Shown: positions 1-10,699, counted from the stretch's first letter. The stretch: DNA of 64,000 bases from Stygiobacter sp043807765 (GCA_043807765.1 JAZDFQ010000044.1:1-64000); one strand, 5' to 3'. Made by a program: numbers and translations. Notes: generated by a model from the letters alone, not told the origin.

Positions 1-534
1 ATAGGAGTCTACTAAAGACTCACTGAAGCAGACAACACTATTTCAAAGAACTATTTGTATCCATAAAAAGAATTATTCATCAAAAAAAAACATTGATACG
101 TAAAATTGTATTTAACTAAAAGAATTTTTCAGATGTCTCTAAGAAACAAAAAATTAAGAAACCTATTCGGGTTAAGGGTCTTACCAAAAAATTGACAATC
201 ATTTTTCCATTCTATGCTGTAATTCACAACTTTATAGCTTCATTTGAAAAAAGTTTTAAACAATTTGCATAAATTCATTTACGAGAGTCGGGAATTCGTT
301 GCCTTCATTATAAGGCGACGTACTTAGGTTAAAATTGCAATTTTTCAAAAAAGTAATCAGCTCATTTCAAAATAAAACAGATGCCAAATATGCATAGTCT
401 AAGAAGCTGATAGTTTATATCTTATTTAATAGCTTCTTTTGATACAGACTCATAATTCATAAAAAATACCCATAATTAGTACTTCTCAACATTATTTTAA
501 TATCGATAATATTGTCGGGAAAAAACGAGGTTTA
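1..534. other. AT-rich non-coding stretch
   Basis: No open frame, RNA gene or clear repeat was recognised here. The stretch is AT-rich and stop-rich in all frames and lies upstream of a decayed kinase remnant, so it may be part of the same decaying region. Confidence 0.5.
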
Positions 535-1180
535 ATGAAAAGTGGTATTGAAATTTTTTAAAAAAATCTTTATGTCGGTGCTCTCAATATTTTCTTCTTG
601 ATAGCAGCATCTACTATTTATTTTTACAAAATTGAAAAAAATAATCTGATAAGTGAAATCGAATGAAGATTTTAATCATGCTGAATTTCTCCAGCAGGCA
701 GTATATCGCCTAGAGGTAGAATTCAGCGCGATACAATTCCAGTAGAAAAAGAGATGGCCGATACTAAGGAATCTATTGTTTTTATAATTGTAGTAATGAA
801 AGATTCGGTTGATCGAAAGAGATAGCATTTGAAATAACTTCTTGGGAAAAGTCGTTGGCTTACACCGGTAAAATCTTTTAGCAACTGTTTAATGAAATCT
901 CTTTTCTGACACTATTAGGTTTTCTACTTTTGGCGGTAATATAGAAATTTCTATTGGTTGTGCTGTAAGGAAAACTGTCGATCTTTTAGAAAGAAACAAA
1001 TCGGGATGAATGAGAGTGATCTATCATGCTATTTAAGGTAGAAGGAAGTGTAAGCAAAGGCACTGATTGGAAAACCGGAGCCGGTCTTGGATTGATTATT
1101 TATGCGGAAATTATAACGAGACTTAACAACAAAATTAATGTTAATAACAAGGGAATATGGGAACTACTTATAAAATAGTA
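535..1180 (+). pseudogene. Decayed membrane sensor histidine kinase remnant
   Basis: Frames are broken by many stops, but two recognisable pieces remain. From the ATG at 535, a frame with a stop after codon 8 encodes a hydrophobic helix (near IFFLIAASTIYFYKIEKN), like the first membrane span of a sensor. Near 1036-1140 the frame reads LFKVEGSVSKGTDWKTGAGLGL. This matches the end of a histidine-kinase ATPase domain, which usually reads LF.ID...S.KGT..EKGTGLGL; the G2 box GAGLGL is visible. The piece between them has no open frame. I infer a dead kinase, consistent with the many live kinases downstream. A kinase protein aligned by translated search across this interval would confirm it. Confidence 0.6.
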
Positions 1181-1234
1181 TTATCGATGTAATAAAACAT
1201 TTTTTTTCGCTCTTAATAGAGCTATGAGGATATT

Positions 1235-4200
1235 ATGAAAGTAAATACTAAAAAATTAAAAAGTGACTTAGAAAATGATATGATACTACCTAAGGCAATT
1301 AATTATTATGATAATTTTGATTTTGCATTAAAACTACGTGTTCGGTTCATATACTACTTATGCATTTCAGCATTTTCTTTTGTAATACCCATAATGATGT
1401 ATACGGCTGTTTTACAATTAACTAATCCTCACGGATTGGAATTCCCAATACTCTTGGCTGAGATTTCAATCGCTGTAATATTTCTAGTGTCAATTCAATT
1501 ATTAATAAGAGGTTATTATCAAGCAGCCGCACAGATTATTATCGCATTTGCGCTTGTGTGCATTTGGTTCATAATTATCAATAATGAAATCGGCGATCCC
1601 ATAAGAAGGTTTGATACAGTAGTCTACATTTTCCCAGTGCTGTCTATGCTTCCTATCTTTTTATCAAACAATAAATTGACAATACCACTATATGTATTCA
1701 TTAATATCGGGATTCTAATTGTAGTATTACTCTATGTCAATAGTCAGCAAACAGTTTCTTCAGTTACTTTAGTCGAATACTTTTTTGATGTGGCGATTGC
1801 TGTCATATTTACAGGTGTAGTAGGGTACAATTCTTTTCAGATTAATAAGTTGTCACTCGATAAAGCAACTAGTGATATTGAAAAGCGAAAAGCAGCTGAA
1901 AAATCTTTGCAAAAAAGTGAACAAAAATATCGAGAGATGACAGATTTACTACCACAAACTGTTTTTGAATATAATCTGGATGGAACTCTGGCTTACGTCA
2001 ATAAAAGTGGACTCAAACTTTTTGGTTATTCACAAGAAGATTTTGAAAAGGGTGTATCTATTTACTCTGTGATTGCGCCAGAAAGCAGAGAAGAGGCAAA
2101 GAAAAATATTGAAGGTGTGCTCACTGGCATAAAAACAACAGGTAATGAGTATGTCGGAATAAAAAAAGATGGAACAAAGTTTCCAATGATTGTTTTTTCT
2201 TCCAAGATTGAAGATGATAATAAAGCTACCGGGTTGCGGGGAGTAATAATCGATATTAGCGATAGAATAATTTCGGAAAAAGCTTTACAAGACTCTTACG
2301 AGAAAATAAAAAATATTATGAATGCTGCTTCCTTCTCAACTATTATATCTACTGATTTGAGTGGCATTATTCAAACATTTAACAGCGGTGCTGAGTTAAT
2401 GCTTGACTATAAAGCTGATGAAATAATCGAAAAAAAATCCCCATTAATTTTTCATAAAAAAACTGAAGTAGACGCCGAGGCAAAATATTTGTCTGATAAA
2501 TATGGGATTGAAATATCCGGCTTCGAAACATTTGTATATGAACTTAATTTCAAAATTGCAGTCGAAAAAGAATGGACATACATACGTAAGGATGGGAAAG
2601 AGCTAACTGTTAATCTGGTTACTTCTGCTATTACTGACGAAAAGGGAATTCTTAGTGGATATTTAGGAGTGGCTAGGGACATTACGGAAAACAAAAAAAC
2701 GCAAGAAATAATTAAGGAAAGTGAAAAGAAATATCGTACTCTAATGGAAAGTATGAAAGAGGCTGTAATTCAAGTTAATAATGATGATACAGTTTTGTTT
2801 GTTAATAAAAGTTTTACAGAAGTTTTGGGTTATGCAAAAGAAGACATTCTTGGAAAAAAAGGTTATGAGGTGTTGCTTGATAAGAAAGACTATGGATTAA
2901 TACTAAATAACAATGACAAACGAAAAGAAGGTCTATCTGAACAATACGAAATTAGATTTAAATCAAAAGACGGAGGTTGGCGAGATTTTTTTATAAGCGC
3001 TTCTCCTATGATTGATAGCTTGGGTGAGGTTTCAGGGTCAATAGGTGTAATGACGGATATTACTGATAAGAAAATATTTGAGAAGGAACTAAAATTAAGT
3101 GAAGAAAAATTTGAAGATTTATTTAATTCTATGCCTAGTGGATATTATAGATCAACCCCCGAGGGTTATTTTGTTGATGCTAACCCGGCATTCGTTTCGA
3201 TGCTGGGCTATAATGATTTAGACGAATTAAGAAAAATTTTCATTCCGGATACAATTTATGTTAATCCTACCGAACGAGATACAATTTATAAAAATAATCC
3301 TCAATTTCAGGCTAGAGTTGAAAGATTCCGGCTAAAACAAAAGGATGGACGAATTATATGGATTGAAGAAAACTCTCGCTACATCAAAGATGAAAATGGA
3401 AAAGTGCTTTTCAATGAAGGTATTTGCAAAGATATTACCTTTGAACTTGAGGCTGAGATTATACTCAGAAAAAGCGAAGAGAGGTATAGATTAATTGCCG
3501 AAAATTCTACCGACATGATTGCAAAGCATAGTCTGGATGGAAAATTCATTTATGTTTCCCCATCGTGCAAAAACATTCTCGGTTACGATCAAGAAGAGCT
3601 GATCGGTCAATCACCTTATGATTTCTTTCATCCAGACGATGCAAAGCTTGTTTCGCAATCACATCAGAGAATTCTTTCGACAGAAATGGTAGATGTTACA
3701 ACTTACAGATTTAGAAAAAAGGATGGTGCATATATTTGGTTTGAAACCACAAGTACAACATTGCATGACGGAGTAACTAGCAGCCCAACTGAAATTCAAA
3801 CCGCTTCACGAGATATTTCGCAAAGAATTTTAATGGAGGAATTGAAACTTCGAAGCGAGCAAAATTTTAGGAAAATATTTGACACTGCTCCTTTTGGAAT
3901 CATTATTTCAGAAAATGAGCCGCCTAATATTGTTCTAGAAGTTAATGATGCTCATCTAGAAATGATTAAATGCAAAAAAGAAGAAGTTATTGGAAAGCCA
4001 GTCTCTATGCTTCTTAATGAGCAATCAGCAAAGGTAATTGAACAAGAAATGTTTGCAAAGGGATTTATTGATGATTTTGGCGTGGAAACTGAGATAGCTG
4101 GTGAGGAAAAGCATTTCTCGCTTTCTTCTAGGCCAATAAATTATGATGGAAAAACCGCCATTCTGAATATCATACAGGATATTACTTCTAAGAGAATAGC

Positions 4201-5365
4201 TCAAAAAGAGCTTCAAAATTATAGCCAATTTGTTCAATATGTTATTAATTCACTTCCAGTTATTGTTATTTCGCTTAATGGAAGATATGAAGTTACACTT
4301 AACAACATTGCTTCATTGAAGTATCTCAAAAATTCTGATAATAATCAATTTTCGAAAATGTTTCCTAGTTTAAGCTTTGTTGAACCAATGCTAATAAAAG
4401 CAATCGAAAATAAAGAAGTTGTGAATGACACCCAGATGATAGTTACTAAGGAGGGAGAGCCAAAATATTTCAACATATCTATTTCCCCTTTTCTAGAAGA
4501 AATAGCGTCCGGCTGTGTAATACTGGTAAAAGATGTAACTGAGATTAAGCAAATAGAACAGTTAATGATACAGAACGAAAAAATGTCTAGCGTAGCCGGT
4601 TTAGCCGCAGGAATGGCACACGAGATAAATAATCCTCTAGGAACAATAGTACAGGGCTGCCAAAATATTATTAGGCGGACTAATACGGTTTTGCCGAGAA
4701 ATCTAATTGCTGCGAATAAAGTTGGAATTGAGATAGGGCAAATTCAAAATTATTTTAAAGAAAGAGAGATTGATCAAATTATTGCCTCAATAGGAAATGC
4801 AGCTAGCAAGGCAAGTGAGATCATCAAAAATATGTTGCAATTCAGCCGTAAGAGCGAGTCTAAGAAAGTAAACTACAGGCTAGAGAGATTAATAGAAGAA
4901 ACAATTGATTTAGCCAACAATGATTACAGCTTGAAAAGGAAGTATGATTTTAGAAGTATAAAAATTGAACGAGAGTATGAGAATAATTTACCCGAAATAT
5001 GGATGACGGTAACCGAAATTCAGCAAGTAGTATTTAATATGTTACAAAATTCCGCTCAAGCTATGCGAATGGAAAAAGCTGTTACTAAATCACCTAAAAT
5101 TAACATCCGAGTTAATACTGAGGCTGATTGGATTAAAATTGAAATAGAGGATAATGGACCGGGAATGGATGAAAAAACAAGAATGCGGGTATTCGAGCCT
5201 TTTTTCACAACAAAGGAAATTGGAGAGGGAACCGGACTTGGTTTGTCTGTTTCATACATGATAATAAATAGCAATCATAATGGAAATATTGAAGTGAGTT
5301 CTTTACCCGGTATTGGAACAAAATTTCTTATTAAGTTGCCTTTAGAAAGGAGAAAAAATGAATAA
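1235..5365 (+). CDS. Membrane-anchored seven-PAS sensor histidine kinase
   Basis: A 1376-residue kinase. Residues about 30-210 hold roughly six membrane helices. Seven PAS domains follow (about 230-350, 357-490, 500-620, 625-745, 755-875, 885-995 and 1000-1110), most closing with a D-[IV]-[ST] PAC signature. Next come a DHp helix pair with phospho-acceptor H1129 (MAHEINNPLG) and an ATPase domain with N box (FNMLQNSAQAM), G1 (DNGPGMD) and G2 (GEGTGLGLS). The DHp carries an insertion of about 30 residues between its helices, shared with the kinase at 5776. The start is supported by a GAGG 6 nt upstream of the ATG. The gene overlaps the next receiver by 8 nt, so translation is probably coupled and that receiver is the likely partner. 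The signal sensed cannot be read from the sequence; the PAS array suggests cytoplasmic redox or ligand sensing. Confidence 0.9.
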   Translation: MKVNTKKLKSDLENDMILPKAINYYDNFDFALKLRVRFIYYLCISAFSFVIPIMMYTAVLQLTNPHGLEFPILLAEISIAVIFLVSIQLLIRGYYQAAAQIIIAFALVCIWFIIINNEIGDPIRRFDTVVYIFPVLSMLPIFLSNNKLTIPLYVFINIGILIVVLLYVNSQQTVSSVTLVEYFFDVAIAVIFTGVVGYNSFQINKLSLDKATSDIEKRKAAEKSLQKSEQKYREMTDLLPQTVFEYNLDGTLAYVNKSGLKLFGYSQEDFEKGVSIYSVIAPESREEAKKNIEGVLTGIKTTGNEYVGIKKDGTKFPMIVFSSKIEDDNKATGLRGVIIDISDRIISEKALQDSYEKIKNIMNAASFSTIISTDLSGIIQTFNSGAELMLDYKADEIIEKKSPLIFHKKTEVDAEAKYLSDKYGIEISGFETFVYELNFKIAVEKEWTYIRKDGKELTVNLVTSAITDEKGILSGYLGVARDITENKKTQEIIKESEKKYRTLMESMKEAVIQVNNDDTVLFVNKSFTEVLGYAKEDILGKKGYEVLLDKKDYGLILNNNDKRKEGLSEQYEIRFKSKDGGWRDFFISASPMIDSLGEVSGSIGVMTDITDKKIFEKELKLSEEKFEDLFNSMPSGYYRSTPEGYFVDANPAFVSMLGYNDLDELRKIFIPDTIYVNPTERDTIYKNNPQFQARVERFRLKQKDGRIIWIEENSRYIKDENGKVLFNEGICKDITFELEAEIILRKSEERYRLIAENSTDMIAKHSLDGKFIYVSPSCKNILGYDQEELIGQSPYDFFHPDDAKLVSQSHQRILSTEMVDVTTYRFRKKDGAYIWFETTSTTLHDGVTSSPTEIQTASRDISQRILMEELKLRSEQNFRKIFDTAPFGIIISENEPPNIVLEVNDAHLEMIKCKKEEVIGKPVSMLLNEQSAKVIEQEMFAKGFIDDFGVETEIAGEEKHFSLSSRPINYDGKTAILNIIQDITSKRIAQKELQNYSQFVQYVINSLPVIVISLNGRYEVTLNNIASLKYLKNSDNNQFSKMFPSLSFVEPMLIKAIENKEVVNDTQMIVTKEGEPKYFNISISPFLEEIASGCVILVKDVTEIKQIEQLMIQNEKMSSVAGLAAGMAHEINNPLGTIVQGCQNIIRRTNTVLPRNLIAANKVGIEIGQIQNYFKEREIDQIIASIGNAASKASEIIKNMLQFSRKSESKKVNYRLERLIEETIDLANNDYSLKRKYDFRSIKIEREYENNLPEIWMTVTEIQQVVFNMLQNSAQAMRMEKAVTKSPKINIRVNTEADWIKIEIEDNGPGMDEKTRMRVFEPFFTTKEIGEGTGLGLSVSYMIINSNHNGNIEVSSLPGIGTKFLIKLPLERRKNE

Positions 5366-5732
5366 TCTACAAATCTTAATCCTAGATGATGATGATGAGC
5401 TAAGATATAATCTCAAACTTTTTCTAGAGGATGATGGTTTTGAATGCAAACAAGCAGCAAATTGTGATACTGCATTAAAGCTTTTGCAAGACGAAGAATT
5501 CTCTGTTGCAATAGTTGATATCAGATTGCCGGGCATGAGCGGTGATGAATTTATCCCTCTTGCAACTTTAATTGCTCCTAATCTTAAGTACATAGTTCAT
5601 ACCGGATCGACAGATTTTGAATTAACAAAAGAGCTAATTAATTGCGGCTTAAAGAGTGAAGATGTATTTAGAAAACCAGTAACCGATATGACATCTTTCA
5701 GTAAAAAAATAAATGAAATTTTAAATAATTGA
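5358..5732 (+). CDS. Single-domain response regulator (CheY-like receiver)
   Basis: A 124-residue stand-alone receiver. The acidic cluster is at residues 10-13, the phospho-acceptor is D54 (IVDIRLPGMSG), the conserved Thr/Ser region is HTGS, and the Lys lies in RKPV. There is no output domain, so it probably relays phosphate by protein contact rather than binding DNA. It starts inside the last codons of the seven-PAS kinase, preceded by an AGGAG, and sits 43 nt before a second kinase of the same DHp subfamily. It could therefore serve both kinases. That sharing is inference. Confidence 0.85.
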   Translation: MNNLQILILDDDDELRYNLKLFLEDDGFECKQAANCDTALKLLQDEEFSVAIVDIRLPGMSGDEFIPLATLIAPNLKYIVHTGSTDFELTKELINCGLKSEDVFRKPVTDMTSFSKKINEILNN

Positions 5733-5775
5733 GTATGTGCTTTTGTTAAATAGTGCTTTCTGAATTGAGAAGATT

Positions 5776-8328
5776 ATGAACCTCCTAAATAAAAAAATAC
5801 AGGTCACAGTTTTACTATTTGGTATAGCTGCTTTACTGGTGGTGTATTTCGGCTTATTTATAAAACTTCCCGGGACTGCTATTACCACAGATTTAAGAGA
5901 GATATTTATTCTTATTGGTGCAGCTTTAACTGGCCCAGTGGGTGGAGGATTAATCGGGTTCTTTTCTTCTATCATAGAACCACAAACCGAAATTCGTTTA
6001 TATGTTCTCATTCAACATGTAATTAGTGGAGCACTTATTGGTCTTTTGTATAAAAAATATATTTACGAAAAATTTGCAATGCCTCATTATTTAGCTGCAT
6101 GGATATTTTTGGTTGTGATTTACTATTATGTCTTTTATTGGCCAGTCATGATTATTGCATATTTTCTTTTCCCAAATTTGTATAGCGCGTTAATTGCTGG
6201 GGAACAGCCAGTATTAATACTAAATGCATGGGAATTTATTAAAGGATGGTTCCCAGAAGTTATTATTACTACAACTATTACTTGTGCGATTTGGATAGCA
6301 TTGCCGCCAAGATACAGGCAACCATTTTGGGGCAAGGTTAATAAAGAGAGAATTCAGAGACAGAAACAATTTGGTCTGAAAATTTTTAATTCGAAAAATA
6401 TTAAAAACACTTTAACCTTACGTTTAGCGCTAGCCTTTTTTGTGCTGGCTGTTTTACCCGTAATAATAATTGGGGTATTCATTAAGGATGATGTAACGAA
6501 TACTATTTTGAATCGAGAAGGTGCTGTTCTAAATGAGCTTGCAAGAGAGTTCACTGCAAGAAATAGGATTGTTGATCCCAAAACGTTTTATAAGATAATG
6601 AAAGAAATTCAAAATACTAGAGAAGGTGATTTCTTCATAATAAACCTTAAAGGAGAATATCAACTTGATCCTATTAAAATCAAAAAAGGCAAAAATGCTT
6701 ATGTTGATTTCTCCTATGATATTATCTCTGACATCATTAAACGAAAAGACGGATATAAAATTGATGTTGCCAATAAAGTCTGCTACGGATTTTCACATAT
6801 TAAAATGGCTATGCACGAATTTATTATGATAACAGTTTCAGATAAAAAAACTCTTGAAAATACTATGAACGATCTCCAGTTTATTACTTTTTATAAACTC
6901 GGCGGCGGCATTCTATTTATTTCTTTTGGATTGATAATTATGCTTTGGTTAACAGTTAGAAAACCGCTCTCAACATTAACTAGTGCGATGCAAGAATTTG
7001 GTGATGGAAATTTGAATTCTAGAGTTGATGAAACAGAGATGGATGATGAAATCAAGATTTTAGCAACTTCTTTCAATAGCATGGCAGAAAAAATAACCGA
7101 AACAAATTTTGCATTACAAACTGAACTTAAATTCCATAAAGAGGCAGAAGCAGCATTAACGACTAACGAAAAAAAATACAGGGCACTTTTTGAAAACCTA
7201 ACCGTCGGGTTTGTTCTTTATGAATTAGTTTACGATGAAAATGGAAATGTTAGTGATTTCAAATATGTTGAGACTAATCATGCGTACGAACAAATAGCTG
7301 AGCAAAGTACACATGCTTTATTAGGGAAAACAGGAAAAGAGTTGTTTACAACAGTCAACAATGAATATTTAAAAAAACTCGAGGTAGTTTTAACTACAGG
7401 AATTCCGTTGGCATTTGAATATTACTCAAATTCGCTTAATAAATATATAGATATTTGGCTTTTCCGATCGGAGGAAGGTAAGGTTGCAGCAATTTTTAAT
7501 GACGTTACGGAAAAAAAGCATCTTAATCATTTAATGATTCAGAACGAAAAGATGGCAAGCATTGCCGGCCTAGCGGCTGGCATGGCACATGAAATAAATA
7601 ATCCTTTGGGAACCATAGTCCAAGGATGTCAGAATATTATAAGACGTACGAGCAATAAAATGCCAAAAAATCTGGCTGCTGCAGAAAAAATCGGAATCGA
7701 TATGGAGAAAATTCAAGAATATTTCAAGGATAGAAATATCGACAAAATTATAGAATCGATTAGAAGCGCAGCAGAAAAAGCGAGCGAGATAATTAAAAAT
7801 ATGCTTCAATTTAGCCGAAAGAGCGAATCGAAAAAAGTTGATGCCGACATTGAAAAGTTAGTTGAGGAAACGATTGAACTTGCAAATAATGATTATAATT
7901 TGAAAAAGAAGTATGATTTTAGAAATATAAAAATAGAACGAGAATACGAAAAAAATATACCTATGCTATGGATAACGGTAACTGAAATACAACAAGTTAT
8001 TCTAAATGTACTTCAGAATTCTGCACATGCGATGAAAGAAAATGATTCGAGCATAAAACCCGAAATAAAAATTCGCGTTACTTGCAGTGAAGAAACTGCA
8101 AGGATAGAAATTGAAGATAACGGACCCGGCATGGATGAAAAGACTTGTCAGCGAGTCTTTGAGCCATTTTTCACAACTAAAGAAGTAGGTGAAGGAACTG
8201 GGTTAGGCTTGTCAGTATCTTATATGATAATAAAGAATAATCATAGTGGGAATATTGAAGTACAATCTCAACTGGGAAGAGGAACAATATTCATTATCAC
8301 TTTACCGGTAAACTCAAGATCGTTATGA
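5776..8328 (+). CDS. LytS-type membrane / HAMP / PAS sensor histidine kinase
   Basis: An 850-residue kinase. Residues 1-190 form a multi-helix region whose GAALTGPVGGGLIG segment resembles the 5TM LYT receptor module. A second membrane span near 212-235 is followed by an extracytoplasmic segment, another span near 372-392, a HAMP domain (about 393-445), one PAS domain (about 470-590), a DHp with H605 (MAHEINNPLG) and an ATPase domain with NVLQNSAHAM, DNGPGMD and GEGTGLGLS. The last 250 residues are very close to those of the kinase at 1235, including the same DHp insertion, while the sensor halves differ completely. I infer duplication of the catalytic half with a swapped sensor. The start ATG at 5776 is the only one before the first helix. 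Confidence 0.88.
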   Translation: MNLLNKKIQVTVLLFGIAALLVVYFGLFIKLPGTAITTDLREIFILIGAALTGPVGGGLIGFFSSIIEPQTEIRLYVLIQHVISGALIGLLYKKYIYEKFAMPHYLAAWIFLVVIYYYVFYWPVMIIAYFLFPNLYSALIAGEQPVLILNAWEFIKGWFPEVIITTTITCAIWIALPPRYRQPFWGKVNKERIQRQKQFGLKIFNSKNIKNTLTLRLALAFFVLAVLPVIIIGVFIKDDVTNTILNREGAVLNELAREFTARNRIVDPKTFYKIMKEIQNTREGDFFIINLKGEYQLDPIKIKKGKNAYVDFSYDIISDIIKRKDGYKIDVANKVCYGFSHIKMAMHEFIMITVSDKKTLENTMNDLQFITFYKLGGGILFISFGLIIMLWLTVRKPLSTLTSAMQEFGDGNLNSRVDETEMDDEIKILATSFNSMAEKITETNFALQTELKFHKEAEAALTTNEKKYRALFENLTVGFVLYELVYDENGNVSDFKYVETNHAYEQIAEQSTHALLGKTGKELFTTVNNEYLKKLEVVLTTGIPLAFEYYSNSLNKYIDIWLFRSEEGKVAAIFNDVTEKKHLNHLMIQNEKMASIAGLAAGMAHEINNPLGTIVQGCQNIIRRTSNKMPKNLAAAEKIGIDMEKIQEYFKDRNIDKIIESIRSAAEKASEIIKNMLQFSRKSESKKVDADIEKLVEETIELANNDYNLKKKYDFRNIKIEREYEKNIPMLWITVTEIQQVILNVLQNSAHAMKENDSSIKPEIKIRVTCSEETARIEIEDNGPGMDEKTCQRVFEPFFTTKEVGEGTGLGLSVSYMIIKNNHSGNIEVQSQLGRGTIFIITLPVNSRSL

Positions 8329-8810
8329 AATATTAAGTTTAGTAATTGCTGAAGTAACCGTGATTTGATGATAAATATGTAAGCATTTATTAAGAAGAGG
8401 TAAACAAGTTATACGCTCTAAATAATGATGAGAATACTGTAAAAAATGTTAGTTATGCAAAATTGAAGCCGTAATTAAATACCGCGTCTGGAAAAAGACA
8501 GGAGAAGGGTTTATAGATATAACATATAATTGTGACCTCTGTAATATTAAAACAAAGTCATGGTGAGCATGTTGAACCATGACATTACAAACTAAATTGT
8601 TACACTTTGACGGGCTTGTGTGACGCTAAATTAATTATGCCTAGGGTCTCTAATAATTGCTGAGTATTAAGTTTGTTGTTCAGGCGGAGGAAAAACTATA
8701 ATTCTTACGGATGAACTAAAAAAGGTAAAATAATTGATCTCATATTTCCATAAAACCTTGAATTGATTACCTTTCATCAACAGAAGAAATACTTTTACCA
8801 ATAAATTAAA
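8329..8810. other. Intergenic region with a short inverted repeat
   Basis: About 480 bases with no credible gene. A perfect 8-bp inverted repeat, GTCATGGT/ACCATGAC (8557-8564 and 8576-8583, 11-nt loop), is present. A short frame upstream of it reads YNCDLCNIKTK before a stop and may be a scrap of a CxxC protein, but I cannot name it. Confidence 0.4.
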
Positions 8811-9977
8811 ATGAATATGGTAATCAACAAAACTAGAACTGTCCTTATAGTAGATGACGATATAAATTTTGCTTGTATGCTAAGGGCATCGCTCGAAGAC
8901 TTGGAGTATGACTGTCACATCGAGTCTGATTCTGGTAAGGCAATTAAGTATGCTAAGGAAAACAGTCTTACTATTGCATTAGTCGATTTAAGAATGCCGG
9001 ATAGTAGTGGCATAGAGATAATAAAAGAAATACGAAAAATTAACAAAGACCTTCCCACAATTATAATCTCTGGTACCATCGATGTTAACGAAGCTGTAAA
9101 CTGTCTAAGGGAAGGCGCTGATGATTACATACTGAAACCAATTTTAGGTGGAACGGAACTCGAGGCAAGAATTGAAAAAGTGTTGGAAAAATATGAGCTA
9201 AAAAATGAAATACTAAAATACCAGAGAAGCTTAGAGGATTTAATTGGTGAACGCACAAAACAATTAATTGAAAGAACCGATGAACTTGTTTATTCCAATA
9301 TTAAACTTGAAGAAGAGGTTAAAAAAAGGACAGAAGCTGAAAGCTTGGTAAAGAAGGGCGCACTAAATATCATGATGGCTCTCGAAATTGAGAGGCAGAG
9401 GTTGGCCCAAGAATTACATGATTCTATTGGCCAAAGGTTAATGTTTGCTAAAATAAATTTAGAAATTGCTCGTAAGGAGTTGAACCTCAAAAATGATAAC
9501 CTAGATGAAGCAAACCAGAACCTTTCTACAATAAGTAATGAATTGAGTATGGTTATTAAGTCGTTATTTCCGGTTTCGATTGAGAAATATTCCTTATTGC
9601 AAAATCTAAATACCCTCATTTCGGAGTTTGAAAAATCTTCTCAGATCCAAGTTGAGCTTAATAAAGAGGGAGTGGAACCCATTCTTGATAAGCTTACTAA
9701 ACTAAATTTGTTTAGAATATTTCAAGAATTGTTTAACAACATTGTTAAACACTCCAAAGCCACTATGGTACAGATTAGTATAAATTTCTTGAAGTCAAGC
9801 ATAAAAATAATTGTACAAGACAATGGTGTTGGATTCCCTATCAATATGTCGGTAGAGCAAACAAATGGAACCGGACTGTTTAGCATAAAAGAACGTATTT
9901 CCCAGCTTAATGGAACCGTTGATTTTGTTGCAGATAAAATGAATGGGCTTAAAATAATTTTTGAGGTTAAAATATGA
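8811..9977 (+). CDS. Receiver-histidine kinase fusion (HisKA_3 / NarX-type)
   Basis: A 388-residue soluble protein. An N-terminal receiver (about 10-128, D59 in VDLRMPDSSG, Lys in LKP) is followed by a coiled coil (135-185), a HisKA_3 dimerisation domain with H203 (RLAQELHDSIGQ) and a HATPase domain (about 290-388, with HSKAT and DNGVGF). HisKA_3 kinases normally pair with NarL-type regulators, and such a regulator starts in the ATGA overlap at its 3' end. The fused receiver implies that the kinase is itself controlled by another kinase, possibly one of the two upstream. There is no membrane span, so the input must be phosphate or a cytoplasmic partner. Confidence 0.88.
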   Translation: MNMVINKTRTVLIVDDDINFACMLRASLEDLEYDCHIESDSGKAIKYAKENSLTIALVDLRMPDSSGIEIIKEIRKINKDLPTIIISGTIDVNEAVNCLREGADDYILKPILGGTELEARIEKVLEKYELKNEILKYQRSLEDLIGERTKQLIERTDELVYSNIKLEEEVKKRTEAESLVKKGALNIMMALEIERQRLAQELHDSIGQRLMFAKINLEIARKELNLKNDNLDEANQNLSTISNELSMVIKSLFPVSIEKYSLLQNLNTLISEFEKSSQIQVELNKEGVEPILDKLTKLNLFRIFQELFNNIVKHSKATMVQISINFLKSSIKIIVQDNGVGFPINMSVEQTNGTGLFSIKERISQLNGTVDFVADKMNGLKIIFEVKI

Positions 9978-10597
9978 TTTCTGTTTTATTAGTAGACGAC
10001 CACAAAATTGTACGACAAGGAATCTCTTCTGCACTTATGACAGATAAAACAATTAAGATTATTGGCGAAGGAACGGATGGTTACAATGCAATTGCACTAA
10101 CTAAATCTCTTGATCCCGATTTGATTATAATGGACATAAACATGCCAAATCTTGACGGCATAGAGGCAGCAAAAGAAATTAGAAAGTTTAATAAAAAAGT
10201 AAAAATTCTTATTCTAACGATGCTGGAGGATGAGAACTACATTCTAGATGCACTATCAGCACAAGTAGATGGTTATCTTTTAAAGATGGCTGGCATTGAT
10301 GATTTATTATATGCTGTTCAGACAATCTCACAAGGCGAAAGTTACTTTGATCCTAGAGTAACTAAGATTGTAATCGATAGCAAAAAGAAAGCTGATTCTA
10401 AAAAAGTTGAACTAACTAAACGTGAGCTTGAAATTCTGCTCGAAATTGTTGATGGATTAACGAGCAAAGAAATTGGTGAAAAACTTTTTATTAGTTCGTT
10501 TACTGTTCAAAAACATAGAAAGAATATTCTCAAAAAATTAAATCTGCATGGAACTGCAGAGCTTGTCCGTTTCGCAATAGAACACAAATTAAGCTGA
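9974..10597 (+). CDS. NarL/FixJ-family response regulator
   Basis: A 207-residue DNA-binding regulator. The receiver has DD at 8-9, D54 (IIMDINMPNLDG) and a KMAG segment at the usual Lys. The C-terminal LuxR-type helix-turn-helix (about 143-207) contains LTKRELEIL and SKEIGEKLFISSFTVQKH. It overlaps the upstream HisKA_3 kinase by 4 nt (ATGA), the arrangement of a cognate pair. Its target genes are not evident from the sequence. Confidence 0.9.
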   Translation: MISVLLVDDHKIVRQGISSALMTDKTIKIIGEGTDGYNAIALTKSLDPDLIIMDINMPNLDGIEAAKEIRKFNKKVKILILTMLEDENYILDALSAQVDGYLLKMAGIDDLLYAVQTISQGESYFDPRVTKIVIDSKKKADSKKVELTKRELEILLEIVDGLTSKEIGEKLFISSFTVQKHRKNILKKLNLHGTAELVRFAIEHKLS

Positions 10598-10699
10598 CCA
10601 AAGCAAAAATACCCACATTTAGCACCTAATATTACTCTCATATAGCTCTATTAATAAACCCTCTTTTGTCGAAAATTAACTAGCAAAAAAAGAGAGTTT

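Noticed and set aside
8400..8720. Possible CxxC-protein scrap (YNCDLCNIKTK)
   Set aside because: Too short and stop-filled to name; noted only under the intergenic entry.
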